A stretch of DNA of 64,000 nucleotides from Pseudolabrys sp. (lineage in GTDB: Bacteria > Pseudomonadota > Alphaproteobacteria > Rhizobiales > Xanthobacteraceae): positions 744,001-808,000 of the forward strand of contig JARYIJ010000001.1 of the NCBI GenBank assembly GCA_029980465.1. Reading direction: 5' to 3'. Within the stretch, counting starts at the first letter, position 1. Each line of letters starts with the position of its first letter. The notes under the pieces are model-generated. The model made no database searches and was not told the DNA's origin. It saw only the letters and a program-made list of their open reading frames with translations. Positions 35,942 to 45,419 of this stretch are shown one piece after another. A program made the translations under genes and the position numbers.

Positions 35942-37041
35942 CGGAGTCGATGACGCCGCTGGACATTGAAATCCGCCGGCGCATCGACGCAGCCGGGCCG
36001 ATGCCGGTCGGCCAATACATGGCGCTCTGCCTCGCCGATCCGCAACACGGCTACTACGTGACGCGCGATCCGCTCGGCGCCCGCGGCGATTTCACGACCG
36101 CGCCCGAGGTCAGCCAGATGTTCGGCGAACTGATCGGCCTGTGGGTCGTCGCGGTCTGGCACCAGATGGGCAAGCCGGAAAACGTGCGCATCGTCGAGCT
36201 CGGTCCCGGCCGCGGCACCATGATGAAAGACGCCCTGCGCGCGGCGAAGGTGATGCCCGGATTCCTCGATGCCGCCGTGCTGCATCTCGTCGAGATCAAT
36301 CCGGTGCTCCAGGCGATTCAGGAGCAGACTTTGGCCGGCAGCCACGTCCCGCAGTTCTGGCACAAAACGCTGAACGAGGTGCCGCGCGGCCCGGCTATCG
36401 TCGTCGCCAACGAGTTCTTCGACGCCTTGCCGATCGATCAGGCCATCAAAATGACCGACGGCTGGCATCGCCGCACTATCGGCATCGGCGACGACGGCAA
36501 CCTCAAATACGTCATCGACGAAGCGCCGCTTCCGCGCTTCGAAACGACGCTGCCTGCCGCGTTGCACGCGGCCGAAGACGGCGAGATTTTCGAATGGCGT
36601 TCGGACACGGAAACGATGGACCTCGGCCGCCGCCTCGCGCGCGATCCCGGCGCGGCACTGATCGTCGATTACGGACACAGCGAGAGCTCGACCGGCGATA
36701 CGCTGCAGGCGGTGCGCGATCACGTTTTCGCCGATCCGCTCGCTGCGGCGGGCGAGGCGGATCTGACCGCCCACGTCGACTTCGAAGCCATGTCACGCAC
36801 GCTCGAAGCGATGGGCACACAGGTTTACGGCCCGCTGGCACAGGCCGCATTTCTCAGCCGGCTCGGAATCGACAGCCGCGCCGCCAAGCTCAAGAGCGCC
36901 GGCAGCCGCGAGCAGGCGCATCAGATCGACTCGGCCATGGCACGCCTGACCGGCTTCGGCCGCACCGGCATGGGCTCGTTGTTCAAGGTCATCGCCTGCA
37001 CGAACCCCTCGCTGCCGGTGCCGCCTGCTTTCGAGTCCTGA
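35938..37041 (+). CDS. SAM-dependent methyltransferase of the MidA/NDUFAF7 family
   Basis: 367 residues, DUF185 family. N-terminal helix ([20 protein letters not shown]) and [23 protein letters not shown]-binding [20 protein letters not shown], then [14 protein letters not shown], a family signature. Mitochondrial homologues methylate an Arg of respiratory complex I; bacterial function is less clear. The ATG at 35938 is preferred because it overlaps the lgt stop codon; earlier starts lie inside lgt. The gene pgeF usually follows in alphaproteobacteria; here it is separated from it by an inverted BA14K gene. Confidence 0.92.
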   Translation: MTESMTPLDIEIRRRIDAAGPMPVGQYMALCLADPQHGYYVTRDPLGARGDFTTAPEVSQMFGELIGLWVVAVWHQMGKPENVRIVELGPGRGTMMKDALRAAKVMPGFLDAAVLHLVEINPVLQAIQEQTLAGSHVPQFWHKTLNEVPRGPAIVVANEFFDALPIDQAIKMTDGWHRRTIGIGDDGNLKYVIDEAPLPRFETTLPAALHAAEDGEIFEWRSDTETMDLGRRLARDPGAALIVDYGHSESSTGDTLQAVRDHVFADPLAAAGEADLTAHVDFEAMSRTLEAMGTQVYGPLAQAAFLSRLGIDSRAAKLKSAGSREQAHQIDSAMARLTGFGRTGMGSLFKVIACTNPSLPVPPAFES

Positions 37042-37042
37042 G

Positions 37043-37444
37043 TTACGGACACGGATGGCGATAGCCGTCGTAGCCCAGATAGGTGCCGCTCGCCGGATCG
37101 TAGGAGCGGAACCGCCGCTCGCAGTAACCAACCGCGTTGTGGTTCGCCGCGCCGGCAGCCATCGCACCGGCCGCCAGACCGAAGATCGTCCCGGCAACCC
37201 AGGCGCCAGAATCGTCGTTATCGTAATAGCCGTAGCGAGGGCCATAATAATAACGGCCACCATAATAACGGCCGCCGTTCCAGTAATGACCGCCACCATG
37301 CCAGCTTCCCGGATAGTGGCTGCCATGATGATAATGGCCGCCGCCGTGATGATGACGAGATTGCGCAGAAGCTGCGATCGGAGCAAATGCTGCCGCACCC
37401 ATCGCGGCAGCGGCTATCGCGCTCTTGAGCAAACGAATATTCAT
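37043..37444 (-). CDS. BA14K family secreted protein
   Basis: 133 residues: signal peptide MNIRLLKSAIAAAAMGAAAF to ASA, a His/Gly/Tyr-rich region (HHHGGGHYHHGSHYPGSWHG then many GGRYY units), a Gly/Ala hydrophobic segment (AGTIFGLAAGAMAAGAAN) and the BA14K C-terminus CERRFRSYDPASGTYLGYDG ending RHPCP. The family is found in rhizobial and Brucella envelopes; one member is an immunoreactive lectin-like protein. GGAG lies 6 nt before ATG 37444. The His-rich region may bind metal. Confidence 0.9.
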   Translation of the reverse strand: MNIRLLKSAIAAAAMGAAAFAPIAASAQSRHHHGGGHYHHGSHYPGSWHGGGHYWNGGRYYGGRYYYGPRYGYYDNDDSGAWVAGTIFGLAAGAMAAGAANHNAVGYCERRFRSYDPASGTYLGYDGYRHPCP

Positions 37445-37454
37445 GTCGTACTCC

Positions 37455-37492
37455 ATTCCTTAATGACCGTTGGATTCCTTAATGACCGTTGG
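37455..37492. repeat. 19-bp tandem duplication upstream of the BA14K gene
   Basis: ATTCCTTAATGACCGTTGG occurs twice in tandem (37455-37473 and 37474-37492), directly upstream of the BA14K start, in its probable promoter or leader. An exact duplication of this type is recent. Confidence 0.9.
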
Positions 37493-37540
37493 ATTTCATC
37501 TAGGATGAATGTTCCGGGAACCAACGCTGAGTGACCGAAA

Positions 37541-38308
37541 ATGTTGCAAGCGGACTCATTGCGAGCGTTGAAAGGCGTGCGCCACGGCTTCTTCACGCGC
37601 AGCGGCGGTGTGTCGCAGGGCGTTTATGCATCGCTCAACGGCGGCATCGGCTCGAGCGATGCGCCCGCCAACGTCGCCGAAAATCGAAGCCGCATGGCTG
37701 CCGCGCTCGGCGTCGCGCCCGATAAATTTCTCAGCGTGTATCAGGTGCACTCGCCCGACGTCGTGACCGTCGACCGGCCGTGGACGGGCGGCGAGCGTCC
37801 GCGCGCCGACGCGATGGTGACGAAACGGCCCGGCATCGCACTCGGCGTCTCGACGGCGGATTGCGGTCCGGCGCTGTTCGCGGACGCCGCGACGGGCGTG
37901 ATCGGCGCGGCTCACTCCGGCTGGCGCGGCGCGTTGACCGGCGTTCTCGAAGCGACGATTGCCGCGATGGAAAATCTCGGAGCGCGGCGCGACAGCATTG
38001 CCGTCGCGCTCGGCCCAATGATCCGCCAGCCGAGCTATGAGGTCGGGCCCGAATTCGTCGCCCGGTTCATGGACGCCGACAGCGCCAACGAACGCTTCTT
38101 CGTGCCGAGCGCCCGCGAGGACCATGCGATGTTCGATCTTGCCGGTTATGCCGCATCAAGGCTGCGCGCCGCAGGTATCGCGCACATCGAGGATCTCGGA
38201 CTGTGCACGTTTGCCGAGCCCGAGCGGTTCTATAGCTACCGGCGCAAGACATTGTTCGGCGAACCCGACTACGGGCGGCACATCAACGCGATCGCGCTGG
38301 AAGACTGA
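37541..38308 (+). CDS. pgeF: Peptidoglycan editing factor PgeF (YfiH/DUF152)
   Basis: 255-residue cytoplasmic amidase-like protein with a zinc or copper site: His70 (VYQVHSPDV), Cys108 (STADCGPALF) and His125 (GAAHSGWRG). PgeF removes misincorporated residues from peptidoglycan precursors; related enzymes have been called polyphenol oxidases. It lies downstream of lgt and the MidA-like gene, but a BA14K gene on the opposite strand separates them. Length normal. Confidence 0.92.
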   Translation: MLQADSLRALKGVRHGFFTRSGGVSQGVYASLNGGIGSSDAPANVAENRSRMAAALGVAPDKFLSVYQVHSPDVVTVDRPWTGGERPRADAMVTKRPGIALGVSTADCGPALFADAATGVIGAAHSGWRGALTGVLEATIAAMENLGARRDSIAVALGPMIRQPSYEVGPEFVARFMDADSANERFFVPSAREDHAMFDLAGYAASRLRAAGIAHIEDLGLCTFAEPERFYSYRRKTLFGEPDYGRHINAIALED

Positions 38309-38432
38309 CCGGCCCTCGCATGGAAGCTCCAGGCTCTGCCCACAATCCGCGGCTGGACTTGGCGCAAGGCTTTTGGCTACGGTGCCGCCGGGTCACCGTC
38401 TGAACATAAAGACGGGGCTGCAGGGGTCGTCC

Positions 38433-39116
38433 ATGGGGTGGGGTTCAGGCCGGCGCGCCCGCGTCGCGGCCATTATCCGATATATTGCACCTGTCGCGGC
38501 GGCGCTTGCCGTCGCGGGCTGCAACACGGTCTCGCAACAATCTCCTGTCGCCGCCGCCCCGCATGGCGCAACCGTCGCCTTCGACTCGATCGACGGCCCG
38601 CCGCGCCACGTGTTCGACCGGCTGGTCAGCGACCTCAACACCGAAGCCCAGCGGCACCAGTTGGCGGTGATGTCTCGTGACGAGAGCGGCGCCGCGTATC
38701 GCGTTCGCGGTTACATGATCGCCGAAAACGCAGCCAGGCAGAGCGCCATCTCCTGGGTTTGGGATGTCTACGACCGCGACCATCAGCGCGTCCTGCGGCT
38801 CACCGGCGAGGACGTGATCGCCGGGTCGCACGCGGATGCCTGGCAAGCGGTTGACGACGCATCGGTTGCCAAGATCGCCAGCGACAGCATGGACCAGCTT
38901 GCCGCCTTTCTGACCTCGCCACAGGCCGAACCGAGCGCGGCGCCGATTCAGACCTCCTATTCCAACGACTCTCCGGAAGCGGCCGGCATCTTTCGGATCA
39001 TGCAAGTCGACAACTCGGGGGCAAGCGCAGAAGCCGAGCCGGATTCGGTCCCGCTGCCGCACGCACGGCCGCGCTCCGCGCGCCTGACGGTGGCGGCGGC
39101 GCAGAATACCCGCTGA
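38433..39116 (+). CDS. Predicted lipoprotein, unknown function
   Basis: 227 residues. Type II signal with h-region AAIIRYIAPVAAALAVAGC; the VAGC lipobox predicts lipidation. The mature part includes IDGPPRHVFDRLVSDLNTEA and YRVRGYMIAENAARQSAISW, followed by VWDVYDRDHQRVLRLTGEDV. This resembles periplasmic stress-related lipoproteins of rhizobia but I do not recognise a family. ATG 38433 is the start that places the signal at the N-terminus; the frame is open further upstream into pgeF. It ends before prs. Confidence 0.82.
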   Translation: MGWGSGRRARVAAIIRYIAPVAAALAVAGCNTVSQQSPVAAAPHGATVAFDSIDGPPRHVFDRLVSDLNTEAQRHQLAVMSRDESGAAYRVRGYMIAENAARQSAISWVWDVYDRDHQRVLRLTGEDVIAGSHADAWQAVDDASVAKIASDSMDQLAAFLTSPQAEPSAAPIQTSYSNDSPEAAGIFRIMQVDNSGASAEAEPDSVPLPHARPRSARLTVAAAQNTR

Positions 39117-39220
39117 GCGGCGCAAAATGCTGCGGGACAGGCACGCGGACTCGTATTGCTCGCCCGATCCCGCCTTGTTATGACCTGCGCGCCTGCGGAA
39201 CCTGAGGCGAGGATGGTGTG

Positions 39221-40174
39221 ATGTCGGCCAAGAACGGAGCCATCAAGCTCGTTGCCGGCAATTCGAATCCCGTGCTGGCCCAGGGCATTGCCGACTATCT
39301 GAAAATGCCGCTGGCCAAGGCGGTCGTGCGCCGGTTCGCGGACATGGAGGTGTTCGTCGAAATCCAGGAAAACGTGCGCGGCGCGGATTGCTTCATCATC
39401 CAGTCGACATCGTTCCCGGCCAACGACCACCTGATGGAATTGCTGATCATCATCGACGCCCTGCGGCGCTCGTCGGCGCGGCGCATCACGGCGGTGATCC
39501 CGTATTTCGGCTACGCCCGGCAGGATCGCAAGCCCGGCCCACGCACGCCGATCTCGGCCAAGCTGGTCGCCAATCTCGTGACCCGCGCCGGCGCCGACCG
39601 CGTGATGACGCTCGATCTTCACGCCGGGCAGATTCAGGGCTTCTTCGACATCCCGACCGACAATCTCTATGCCTCACCCGTCATGGTGCGCGACATCCGC
39701 GAGCACTTCGAACTCGGCAACGTGATGGTCGTATCGCCCGACGTCGGCGGCGTGGTGCGCGCCCGCGGCCTGGCGAAGCGCATCAACGCGCCGCTCGCGA
39801 TCATCGACAAGCGCCGCGAGCGGGCCGGCGAATCCGAAGTGATGAACGTGATCGGCGACGTCGCCGGTTATACCTGCGTGCTGGTCGACGACATCGTCGA
39901 TTCCGGCGGCACGCTGGTCAACGCGGCCGACGCGCTGCTCGAGCACGGCGCCAAGGCGGTCTACGCCTACATCAGTCATGGCGTGTTGTCGGGCGGCGCC
40001 ATCGCGCGTGTCTCCAAGTCGCGGCTGAAAGAGCTCGTCATCACCGACTCCATTCAGCCGACCAAGGACGTGCTCGCGGCCGGCAATATTCGCGTGCTGC
40101 CGATCGCGGCGCTAATCGGCGAAGCGATCGGGCGCACCGCCGCTGAAGAGTCGGTTTCCAGCCTGTTCGACTGA
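39221..40174 (+). CDS. prs: Ribose-phosphate pyrophosphokinase
   Basis: Makes phosphoribosyl pyrophosphate from ribose 5-phosphate and ATP for purine, pyrimidine, His and Trp synthesis. 317 residues. Class I features: [40 protein letters not shown] (divalent metal and ribose-phosphate site) and PRPP-binding [24 protein letters not shown] lies about 10 nt upstream of the ATG at 39221. A short hairpin-plus-T terminator overlaps its stop. Stand-alone. Confidence 0.97.
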   Translation: MSAKNGAIKLVAGNSNPVLAQGIADYLKMPLAKAVVRRFADMEVFVEIQENVRGADCFIIQSTSFPANDHLMELLIIIDALRRSSARRITAVIPYFGYARQDRKPGPRTPISAKLVANLVTRAGADRVMTLDLHAGQIQGFFDIPTDNLYASPVMVRDIREHFELGNVMVVSPDVGGVVRARGLAKRINAPLAIIDKRRERAGESEVMNVIGDVAGYTCVLVDDIVDSGGTLVNAADALLEHGAKAVYAYISHGVLSGGAIARVSKSRLKELVITDSIQPTKDVLAAGNIRVLPIAALIGEAIGRTAAEESVSSLFD

Positions 40175-40193
40175 GTCCCTGCGGGGACTTTTC
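40174..40193 (+). terminator. Rho-independent terminator of prs
   Basis: AGTCCC (40174-40179), TGCG loop, GGGACT (40184-40189) followed by TTTTCC; short but with a T-run right after the prs stop. The remaining gap to the next gene (40194-40476) shows no further gene. Confidence 0.6.
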
Positions 40194-40476
40194 CACACAA
40201 GAGTCAATATGACAGCCGTTTGGCTGTGGACGGAGTGAGGGCACGGCGTTGATTCAGCGCCGCAAATCACGGCCCATTGTTTTCGCGCGGTGCGCTTTGG
40301 AGCCGCGAATCGATGAGGATATAGTCGCGTAGCCGCTGATTCGTTTTCGTGATTCGGTTCGCGGCCGAGGCATCCGTATCCCTTGTATCGAGCTTTGAAC
40401 TTGGGCGCCGACTGCGTGCGTCCAGAGTGCGGTGGCGTGCGTTTTCTCCAGATTCTGGCGGCAAGGCGGAGACGAC

Positions 40477-40980
40477 ATGTCCCTCAATACTTACTCTTCG
40501 GATGAATCGCGGCTCAATCCTCTCGATGTGGTCGAGCGGCTCGCGGCCGTGCACGACTGGTCGTTCGAGCGCGCGAGCGAGGACGAGATCACCATCCTCG
40601 TCGCCGGCAAGTGGAGCGACTATCAGGTTTCCTACACCTGGATGGGCGACATCGAGGCGCTGCACCTGGCTTGCGCCTTCGATCTGCGGGTGCCGGAGCG
40701 CCGCCGCGCCGGCGTCCAGGAACTCATCTCGATGATCAACGAGCACATGTGGGTCGGCCATTTCGACCTGTGGGTGAACGAGGGCATGGTGATGTTCCGC
40801 CACGCGCTGGTGCTGAACGGTGGCGTCGAAGCCTCCGGCAAGCAGTGCGAGGCCCTGCTCGACAACGCCCTCGAGGCTTGCGAGCGCTATTTCAGTGCCT
40901 TCCAGTTCGTGGTCTGGGCCGGCAGGCCGGCCAAGGAAGCGCTCAGCGCCGCGATGTTCGAGACGTCCGGCGAGGCCTGA
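40477..40980 (+). CDS. YbjN domain-containing protein
   Basis: 167-residue cytoplasmic protein with the YbjN fold: LDVVERLAAVHDWSFERASE, DYQVSYTWMGDIEALHLACA, GVQELISMINEHMWVGHFDL and VMFRHALVLNGGVEASGKQC. YbjN proteins resemble type III secretion chaperones in fold; in alphaproteobacteria this protein sits upstream of proC in many genomes. GGCGGAG lies 5 nt before the ATG. Function unknown. Confidence 0.9.
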   Translation: MSLNTYSSDESRLNPLDVVERLAAVHDWSFERASEDEITILVAGKWSDYQVSYTWMGDIEALHLACAFDLRVPERRRAGVQELISMINEHMWVGHFDLWVNEGMVMFRHALVLNGGVEASGKQCEALLDNALEACERYFSAFQFVVWAGRPAKEALSAAMFETSGEA

Positions 40981-41116
40981 GACCTCGCGCGTGCGCCGTC
41001 TCGGCAACGCTCTTGTCATGCGCCACCGAAGCGAGGCATCCAATGACGGATGCCGGGCGCTCTCCCGGCAAGGCCTTCATCGAGGCGTCCGCCAAAGGGC
41101 GGTGACGGAGAAAGCG

Positions 41117-41959
41117 ATGGCAGCGCGCAAGACATCGACCAGGCCGCTGGCGCCCTTCAAGGGCTCGCTCGTGCTGGTCGGCGCCGGCAAGATGGGCGGC
41201 GCCATGCTGGAAGGCTGGCTGGCGCGCGGCCTGCGGCCGAAGGCCGTCACCGTGCTCGATCTCAAGCCGAGCAAGCGTATCGAGGATCTCGCCAAGCGCG
41301 GCGTCGCGCTCAACACCGCTCCGAAAAAGACGAAAGCGTCAGTCATCGTCGTCGCGGTCAAGCCGCAAGATGCCGCCAGCACGCTGGCGTCGCTGGAGCA
41401 GTGGGCGGACGCATCCACGCTCGTCATCTCCATCATGGCCGGGCGCACCCTTGCTTTCCTCAAGGACGGATTTCCGGACGGTGCGCCGATCGTTCGGGCG
41501 ATGCCGAACCTGCCGGCCTCGATCGGGCGCGGCATGACGGTGGCGGTCGGCAACCGCAAGGTCGGCGAGGCGCAACGCAAGATTGCGACCGAGCTGCTGG
41601 CGGCCTGCGGCGGCGTCGAATGGGTCAATGACGAGAAGCTGATCGACGCCGTCACCGCGGTCTCGGGGTCCGGGCCGGCCTATGTCTTCCTGCTCGCGGA
41701 AGCGCTTACTGCCGCGGCGGTCGCCGCCGGCCTGCCGGCCAAGCTCGCCGCCAGACTTGCGCGCGAAACGATCGCAGGATCGGGCGAGTTGATGCTGCGC
41801 TCCCCGCTCGACGCCGCGACCTTGCGCAAGAATGTGACCTCGCCCGGCGGCACCACCGCCGCGGCACTCGAGGTGTTGATGGGCCCCGGCGGCTTCGAGA
41901 CGCTGATGACCACCGCCGTCGCCAAGGCGGCCCGCCGGTCGCGCGAACTGGCCGGCTAG
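41117..41959 (+). CDS. proC: Pyrroline-5-carboxylate reductase
   Basis: Final step of proline synthesis, NAD(P)H-dependent. 280 residues with an N-terminal Rossmann motif VLVGAGKMGGAML (residues 20-31), IVVAVKPQD, RAMPNLPASIGRGM and the family signature SGSGPAYVFLLAEAL then LRKNVTSPGGTTAAAL. GGAG lies 6 nt before the ATG at 41117. It follows the YbjN gene by 136 bp on the same strand and precedes a TetR regulator. Confidence 0.95.
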   Translation: MAARKTSTRPLAPFKGSLVLVGAGKMGGAMLEGWLARGLRPKAVTVLDLKPSKRIEDLAKRGVALNTAPKKTKASVIVVAVKPQDAASTLASLEQWADASTLVISIMAGRTLAFLKDGFPDGAPIVRAMPNLPASIGRGMTVAVGNRKVGEAQRKIATELLAACGGVEWVNDEKLIDAVTAVSGSGPAYVFLLAEALTAAAVAAGLPAKLAARLARETIAGSGELMLRSPLDAATLRKNVTSPGGTTAAALEVLMGPGGFETLMTTAVAKAARRSRELAG

Positions 41960-42032
41960 CAGCCCTGCCGGCTGCCCTAGAACCGTCGCGATTTCGCACC
42001 TAGATTAAGGGTCTGCAGCCCGGAGGTCCGTC

Positions 42033-42752
42033 ATGGCACGTAAACCGACGCGTTCAACCCGCCGCTCGAAATCCGGAGCCGCCGTACCGCCGCTATCCGG
42101 GACCGACCGGGAGAAAGCGATCGGCGCCCTCATGGCGCTGCTCGCACGGCATCCCTTCGAGGAGATTGGACTCGCGGAAGTCGCCGGCCGCGCCGGATTG
42201 TCGCTGTCGCAACTGCGCGCCGAGTTCGGTTCGGTGATGGCGATCCTCGGCGCCTTCACCAAGGACATCGACCGCAAGGTGCTCGATGCCGAGACCGACG
42301 AGCTCGAGGATGCGCCCGCCCGCGAGCGATTGTTCGACGTGCTGATGCGGCGCATCGAGGCGCTTGCGCCTTACAAGGATGCGATCCGCTCGCTGCTGAA
42401 TTCGGCGCGCCACAATCCCGGCCTGGCGATGGCGCTCAACGGTATGGCGCTGCGCTCGCAGCGCTGGATGCTGACCGCCGCCGGCATCGACGCGAACGGC
42501 CCGCGCGGACTGCTGCGGATTCAGGGCACCGCGCTGCTGTTCGGCCGGGTGATGACGATCTGGACCGAAGACGATGACGAGAGTCTCGACCGGACGATGG
42601 CGGTGCTCGACCGCGGACTGGCCAGCGCCGAACGATGGTCGGGCCTCATGGACGACCTGTTCTGCATTCCGGCGATGCTGTGCCGCGGCGTCTCGCGCCG
42701 GCGCAGACGGCGTCCACTCGACGAGGGTCCGGCGGAAGCCGAGGCTGCCTGA
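42033..42752 (+). CDS. TetR/AcrR family transcriptional regulator
   Basis: 239-residue regulator. Basic N-terminal tail (MARKPTRSTRRSKSG) then a TetR-like DNA-binding domain, LMALLARHPFEEIGLAEVAG and RAGLSLSQLRAEFGSVMAIL, and a helical ligand-binding region; it ends in a basic stretch RRRRRRPLDEG. The HTH is a weak match, as in COQ9-related TetR-like proteins, so the regulatory role is inferred. It lies 73 bp after proC and converges with the histidine kinase gene (3-bp gap). Confidence 0.85.
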   Translation: MARKPTRSTRRSKSGAAVPPLSGTDREKAIGALMALLARHPFEEIGLAEVAGRAGLSLSQLRAEFGSVMAILGAFTKDIDRKVLDAETDELEDAPARERLFDVLMRRIEALAPYKDAIRSLLNSARHNPGLAMALNGMALRSQRWMLTAAGIDANGPRGLLRIQGTALLFGRVMTIWTEDDDESLDRTMAVLDRGLASAERWSGLMDDLFCIPAMLCRGVSRRRRRRPLDEGPAEAEAA

Positions 42753-42755
42753 GTC

Positions 42756-44153
42756 CTAGACCGGGATTCTAACCGTCGCCCGCAGTCCGCCGAGCGGGCT
42801 GTCGGTCAGCATGATGTCCCCGCCATGCGAGCGGGCGATGTCGCGTGCGATGGATAGTCCAAGCCCGCTGTTGCCTTCGTCCTGGTTGCGCGCATCGTCG
42901 AGCCGCAGGAACGGCTTGAATACCTCGTCACGCAAATTCGACGGAATGCCCGGGCCGTCGTCGTCGACGCTGACTGTCAGGTAGCGATGATCGCGATGGC
43001 CGGAGATCGACACCGTCTTGGCGAACCGCGCGGCGTTCGACACCAGATTGCCGAGACAGCGGCGGAACGCCGCCGGCCGCACCGTCACCATCGGTACGCC
43101 CGTGAAGACCACGGTCGCCCGATGCCCGCCGCGCTCGAGATCGACCCGCAGTTCCTCGAGGAATTGCGCCATGTTGACCGGCGCCGATGTCTCGCCGAGA
43201 TCGCCGCGCGCGAACGACAGATAGGCCTCGACCATGCGCGCCATCTCGTCGACATCCTTCTTCATGGCGTCGATCTCGGGCCCCTCGCCGGCCAGCGCAA
43301 GCTCGAGCTTGAAGCGCGTCAGCACCGTGCGCAGGTCGTGCGACACGCCGGCCAGCATCGCCGTGCGCTGCTCGATGGTGCGCTCGATGCGATTCTTCAT
43401 TTCGATGAAGGCTTGCGCCGCGCGCCGCACCTCGCGCGCGCCGCGCGGCTTGAAGTTCGGCACCTCCCGGCCCTTGCCGAAGCTCTCGGCAGCGTCGGCA
43501 AGGCGCTGGATCGGCCGTATCTGGTTGCGCAGGAAGATGATGGCGAAGAACAACAGCACCGCCGAGGTGCCGACCATCCACAGCAGGAAGATCTGCGAGT
43601 TCGACGCGTAAGCGGCGCTGCGCCGTGCGAATACCCGCATCACCGCATTATCGAGCCGGATGCGAATCTCGACCAGCGCCGACCGGCCGACCGTGTCGAT
43701 CCAGTAAGGCCGGTTGATCTGCTTGCGCAATTCCCGCGACAGCGTCTCATCGAGCAGATTGAAGAACGGCTTCGGCCCCGGCGGCGGCATCTCGGAAAGC
43801 GGCAGGAAATCGACCTGCAGGTCGAGCCGGTCGCGGGCGATTTTCTTGATCCTCGCGAGATCGGCGTCCTGCGGATAGCTCTGATAGACGTCGATCAGCG
43901 CCGCGATGTCGGACACGACCGACGCCGACAGCTTGTGCGTCACGGTGTTCCAATGCCGCTCGAAGAAGACGTAGGCGATGACCGACTGCAGCACCACCAT
44001 CGGCACGATCATGATGATGAGCGCGCGGGCATAGAGGCCCTTCGGCAGGACGGCGTTGAGCCACCGGCTGAAGGCGCGCCAGTAGTCGGCGACGCGCTCG
44101 AGGCCGGTGCGGATGGTGCGGACCGTGGCGATGCCGAAGTCGAGGCTGGTCAT
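42756..44153 (-). CDS. Sensor histidine kinase (EnvZ-like)
   Basis: 465-residue membrane sensor kinase. Two transmembrane helices at about 42-62 and 188-208 flank a periplasmic domain; then HAMP, a HisKA domain with His272 in AGVSHDLRTVLTRFKLELAL, N box LGNLVSNAARFA, DDDGPGIP and a G box GLGLSIARDIARSHGG. In HisKA the Pro after the phosphoacceptor His is Val, as seen in rhizobial members of this group. It overlaps the response regulator gene by 4 bp. Signal unknown. Confidence 0.93.
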   Translation of the reverse strand: MTSLDFGIATVRTIRTGLERVADYWRAFSRWLNAVLPKGLYARALIIMIVPMVVLQSVIAYVFFERHWNTVTHKLSASVVSDIAALIDVYQSYPQDADLARIKKIARDRLDLQVDFLPLSEMPPPGPKPFFNLLDETLSRELRKQINRPYWIDTVGRSALVEIRIRLDNAVMRVFARRSAAYASNSQIFLLWMVGTSAVLLFFAIIFLRNQIRPIQRLADAAESFGKGREVPNFKPRGAREVRRAAQAFIEMKNRIERTIEQRTAMLAGVSHDLRTVLTRFKLELALAGEGPEIDAMKKDVDEMARMVEAYLSFARGDLGETSAPVNMAQFLEELRVDLERGGHRATVVFTGVPMVTVRPAAFRRCLGNLVSNAARFAKTVSISGHRDHRYLTVSVDDDGPGIPSNLRDEVFKPFLRLDDARNQDEGNSGLGLSIARDIARSHGGDIMLTDSPLGGLRATVRIPV

Positions 44154-44866
44154 GACACGACCAGCCGATAGCCGATGCCGCGCACCGTCTGCACGAAGAT
44201 GGGGTTGGCGGGATCGTTCTCGATCTTGCGGCGCAGCCTGTTGACCAGCACGTCGACCGCGCGCTCGCTCACGGCGCTGCCGTTGCCGGACAAATCGAGC
44301 CGCGACACGGTCTCGCCGGGCACCTTCGCCAGCATACGCAGCATCTCGCGTTCGCGGTCCGTCAGGCGGATCACCTCGTCGCCCTTTCGCAGCTCGCCGC
44401 GTCCGATATGAAAGACGAAGCCGCCGAAACGGACGGATTCGACAGGTGGTGGAGGCGCCGGCGGCTGCGCGCGCTTGAGGATATTGCCGATGCGCAGCGA
44501 CAGCTCGCGCGGCTCGAACGGCTTGGCGAGATAGTCGTCGGCGCCCGCCTGCAGCCCTTCGATGCGATGATCGATCTCGTGGCGCGCCGTCAGCATCAGG
44601 ATCGGCACGCCGGACGATGCGCGAATGGCGCGCGCCAGCTCGACGCCGCTCTCGCCCGGCATCATGACGTCGAGGATCAGGAGATCGAAACTCAGGCCGT
44701 CAAGCTTGGCCCGCGCGTGCTTGCCCGATTCCGCCGTGGTGACGCGATAACCCTCGCCGCTCAGAAAGCGGGACAACAGATCGCGAATGCGCCGGTCGTC
44801 GTCGACGATAAGGATGTGCGGCGCGTCGTCGATCAACGGCACGGTGTCTTTCGCGGTCGCGGCCAT
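44150..44866 (-). CDS. OmpR-family response regulator
   Basis: 238 residues. Receiver domain with acidic pocket IVDDDRR, phosphorylation Asp66 in FDLLILDVMMPGESG, Thr/Lys in LMLTARHE and YLAKPFEPREL; then a winged-helix domain with RLTDREREMLRMLAKVPGET and DVLVNRLRRKIENDPANP. It overlaps the cognate kinase gene by 4 bp and follows a MarR gene by 4 bp, so all three minus-strand genes form one operon. Targets unknown. Confidence 0.95.
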   Translation of the reverse strand: MAATAKDTVPLIDDAPHILIVDDDRRIRDLLSRFLSGEGYRVTTAESGKHARAKLDGLSFDLLILDVMMPGESGVELARAIRASSGVPILMLTARHEIDHRIEGLQAGADDYLAKPFEPRELSLRIGNILKRAQPPAPPPPVESVRFGGFVFHIGRGELRKGDEVIRLTDREREMLRMLAKVPGETVSRLDLSGNGSAVSERAVDVLVNRLRRKIENDPANPIFVQTVRGIGYRLVVS

Positions 44867-44870
44867 CGTC

Positions 44871-45410
44871 CTACTCGCGCTTCTGCAGATGATCTGCGCG
44901 CGCCATCAGCTTGAGCACTCCGCCCCGGTTCTCGTCGTCGATCATTGCGGCGAGAAAACGCCGCGCCGACTCATGGGCACCCGGCCCCAGCTCGCCGAAG
45001 GCGCGGCTGATGCGCTCGGTCTGCAGCAGCGCCATCTTCAGCGCCAGCGCCTCGCCTTTCGGAGTCACATAGAGAAGCCGCTGCCGGCGATCCGAAGCGC
45101 CCTCGCGCTGAAGCACGTAACCCTGATCGATCAGTTGCTTCAGCACCCGGCCGAGCGATTGCTTGGTGATGCGCAGGATGTCGAGCAGTTCGGCGACCTT
45201 CATGCCCGGGTTGCGATTGACGAAGTGCAGCACCCGGTGGTGCGCGCGGCCGAAGCCGAGCTTGCTCAGCACCTCGTCCGGATCGCCGACGAAGTCTCTG
45301 TAAGCAAAGAACAAAAGTTCGATGATGTCCCAGATCGGCGTCACCGGGGCGCCGGGTGACGGCACGCGCGAAGCGGATTTGACAGGGGACGAAGTATTTA
45401 TGTCAGTCAT
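44871..45410 (-). CDS. MarR family transcriptional regulator
   Basis: 179-residue winged-helix regulator. DNA-binding domain: FGRAHHRVLHFVNRNPGMKV, ELLDILRITKQSLGRVLKQL and the wing GASDRRQRLLYVTPKGEAL. First gene of an operon with the response regulator and kinase, divergent from ilvE. A palindrome TATGTCA-N7-TGACATA (45399-45419) overlaps its own start codon and the -35 box of the ilvE promoter, so it probably represses itself and may control ilvE. Confidence 0.9.
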   Translation of the reverse strand: MTDINTSSPVKSASRVPSPGAPVTPIWDIIELLFFAYRDFVGDPDEVLSKLGFGRAHHRVLHFVNRNPGMKVAELLDILRITKQSLGRVLKQLIDQGYVLQREGASDRRQRLLYVTPKGEALALKMALLQTERISRAFGELGPGAHESARRFLAAMIDDENRGGVLKLMARADHLQKRE

Positions 45411-45419
45411 ATTGACATA
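45399..45419. promoter_or_regulatory. Probable MarR operator
   Basis: Perfect 7-bp inverted repeat TATGTCA / TGACATA with a 7-nt spacer. It covers the start codon of the MarR gene (minus) and the -35 hexamer of the ilvE promoter (plus). Confidence 0.6.
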
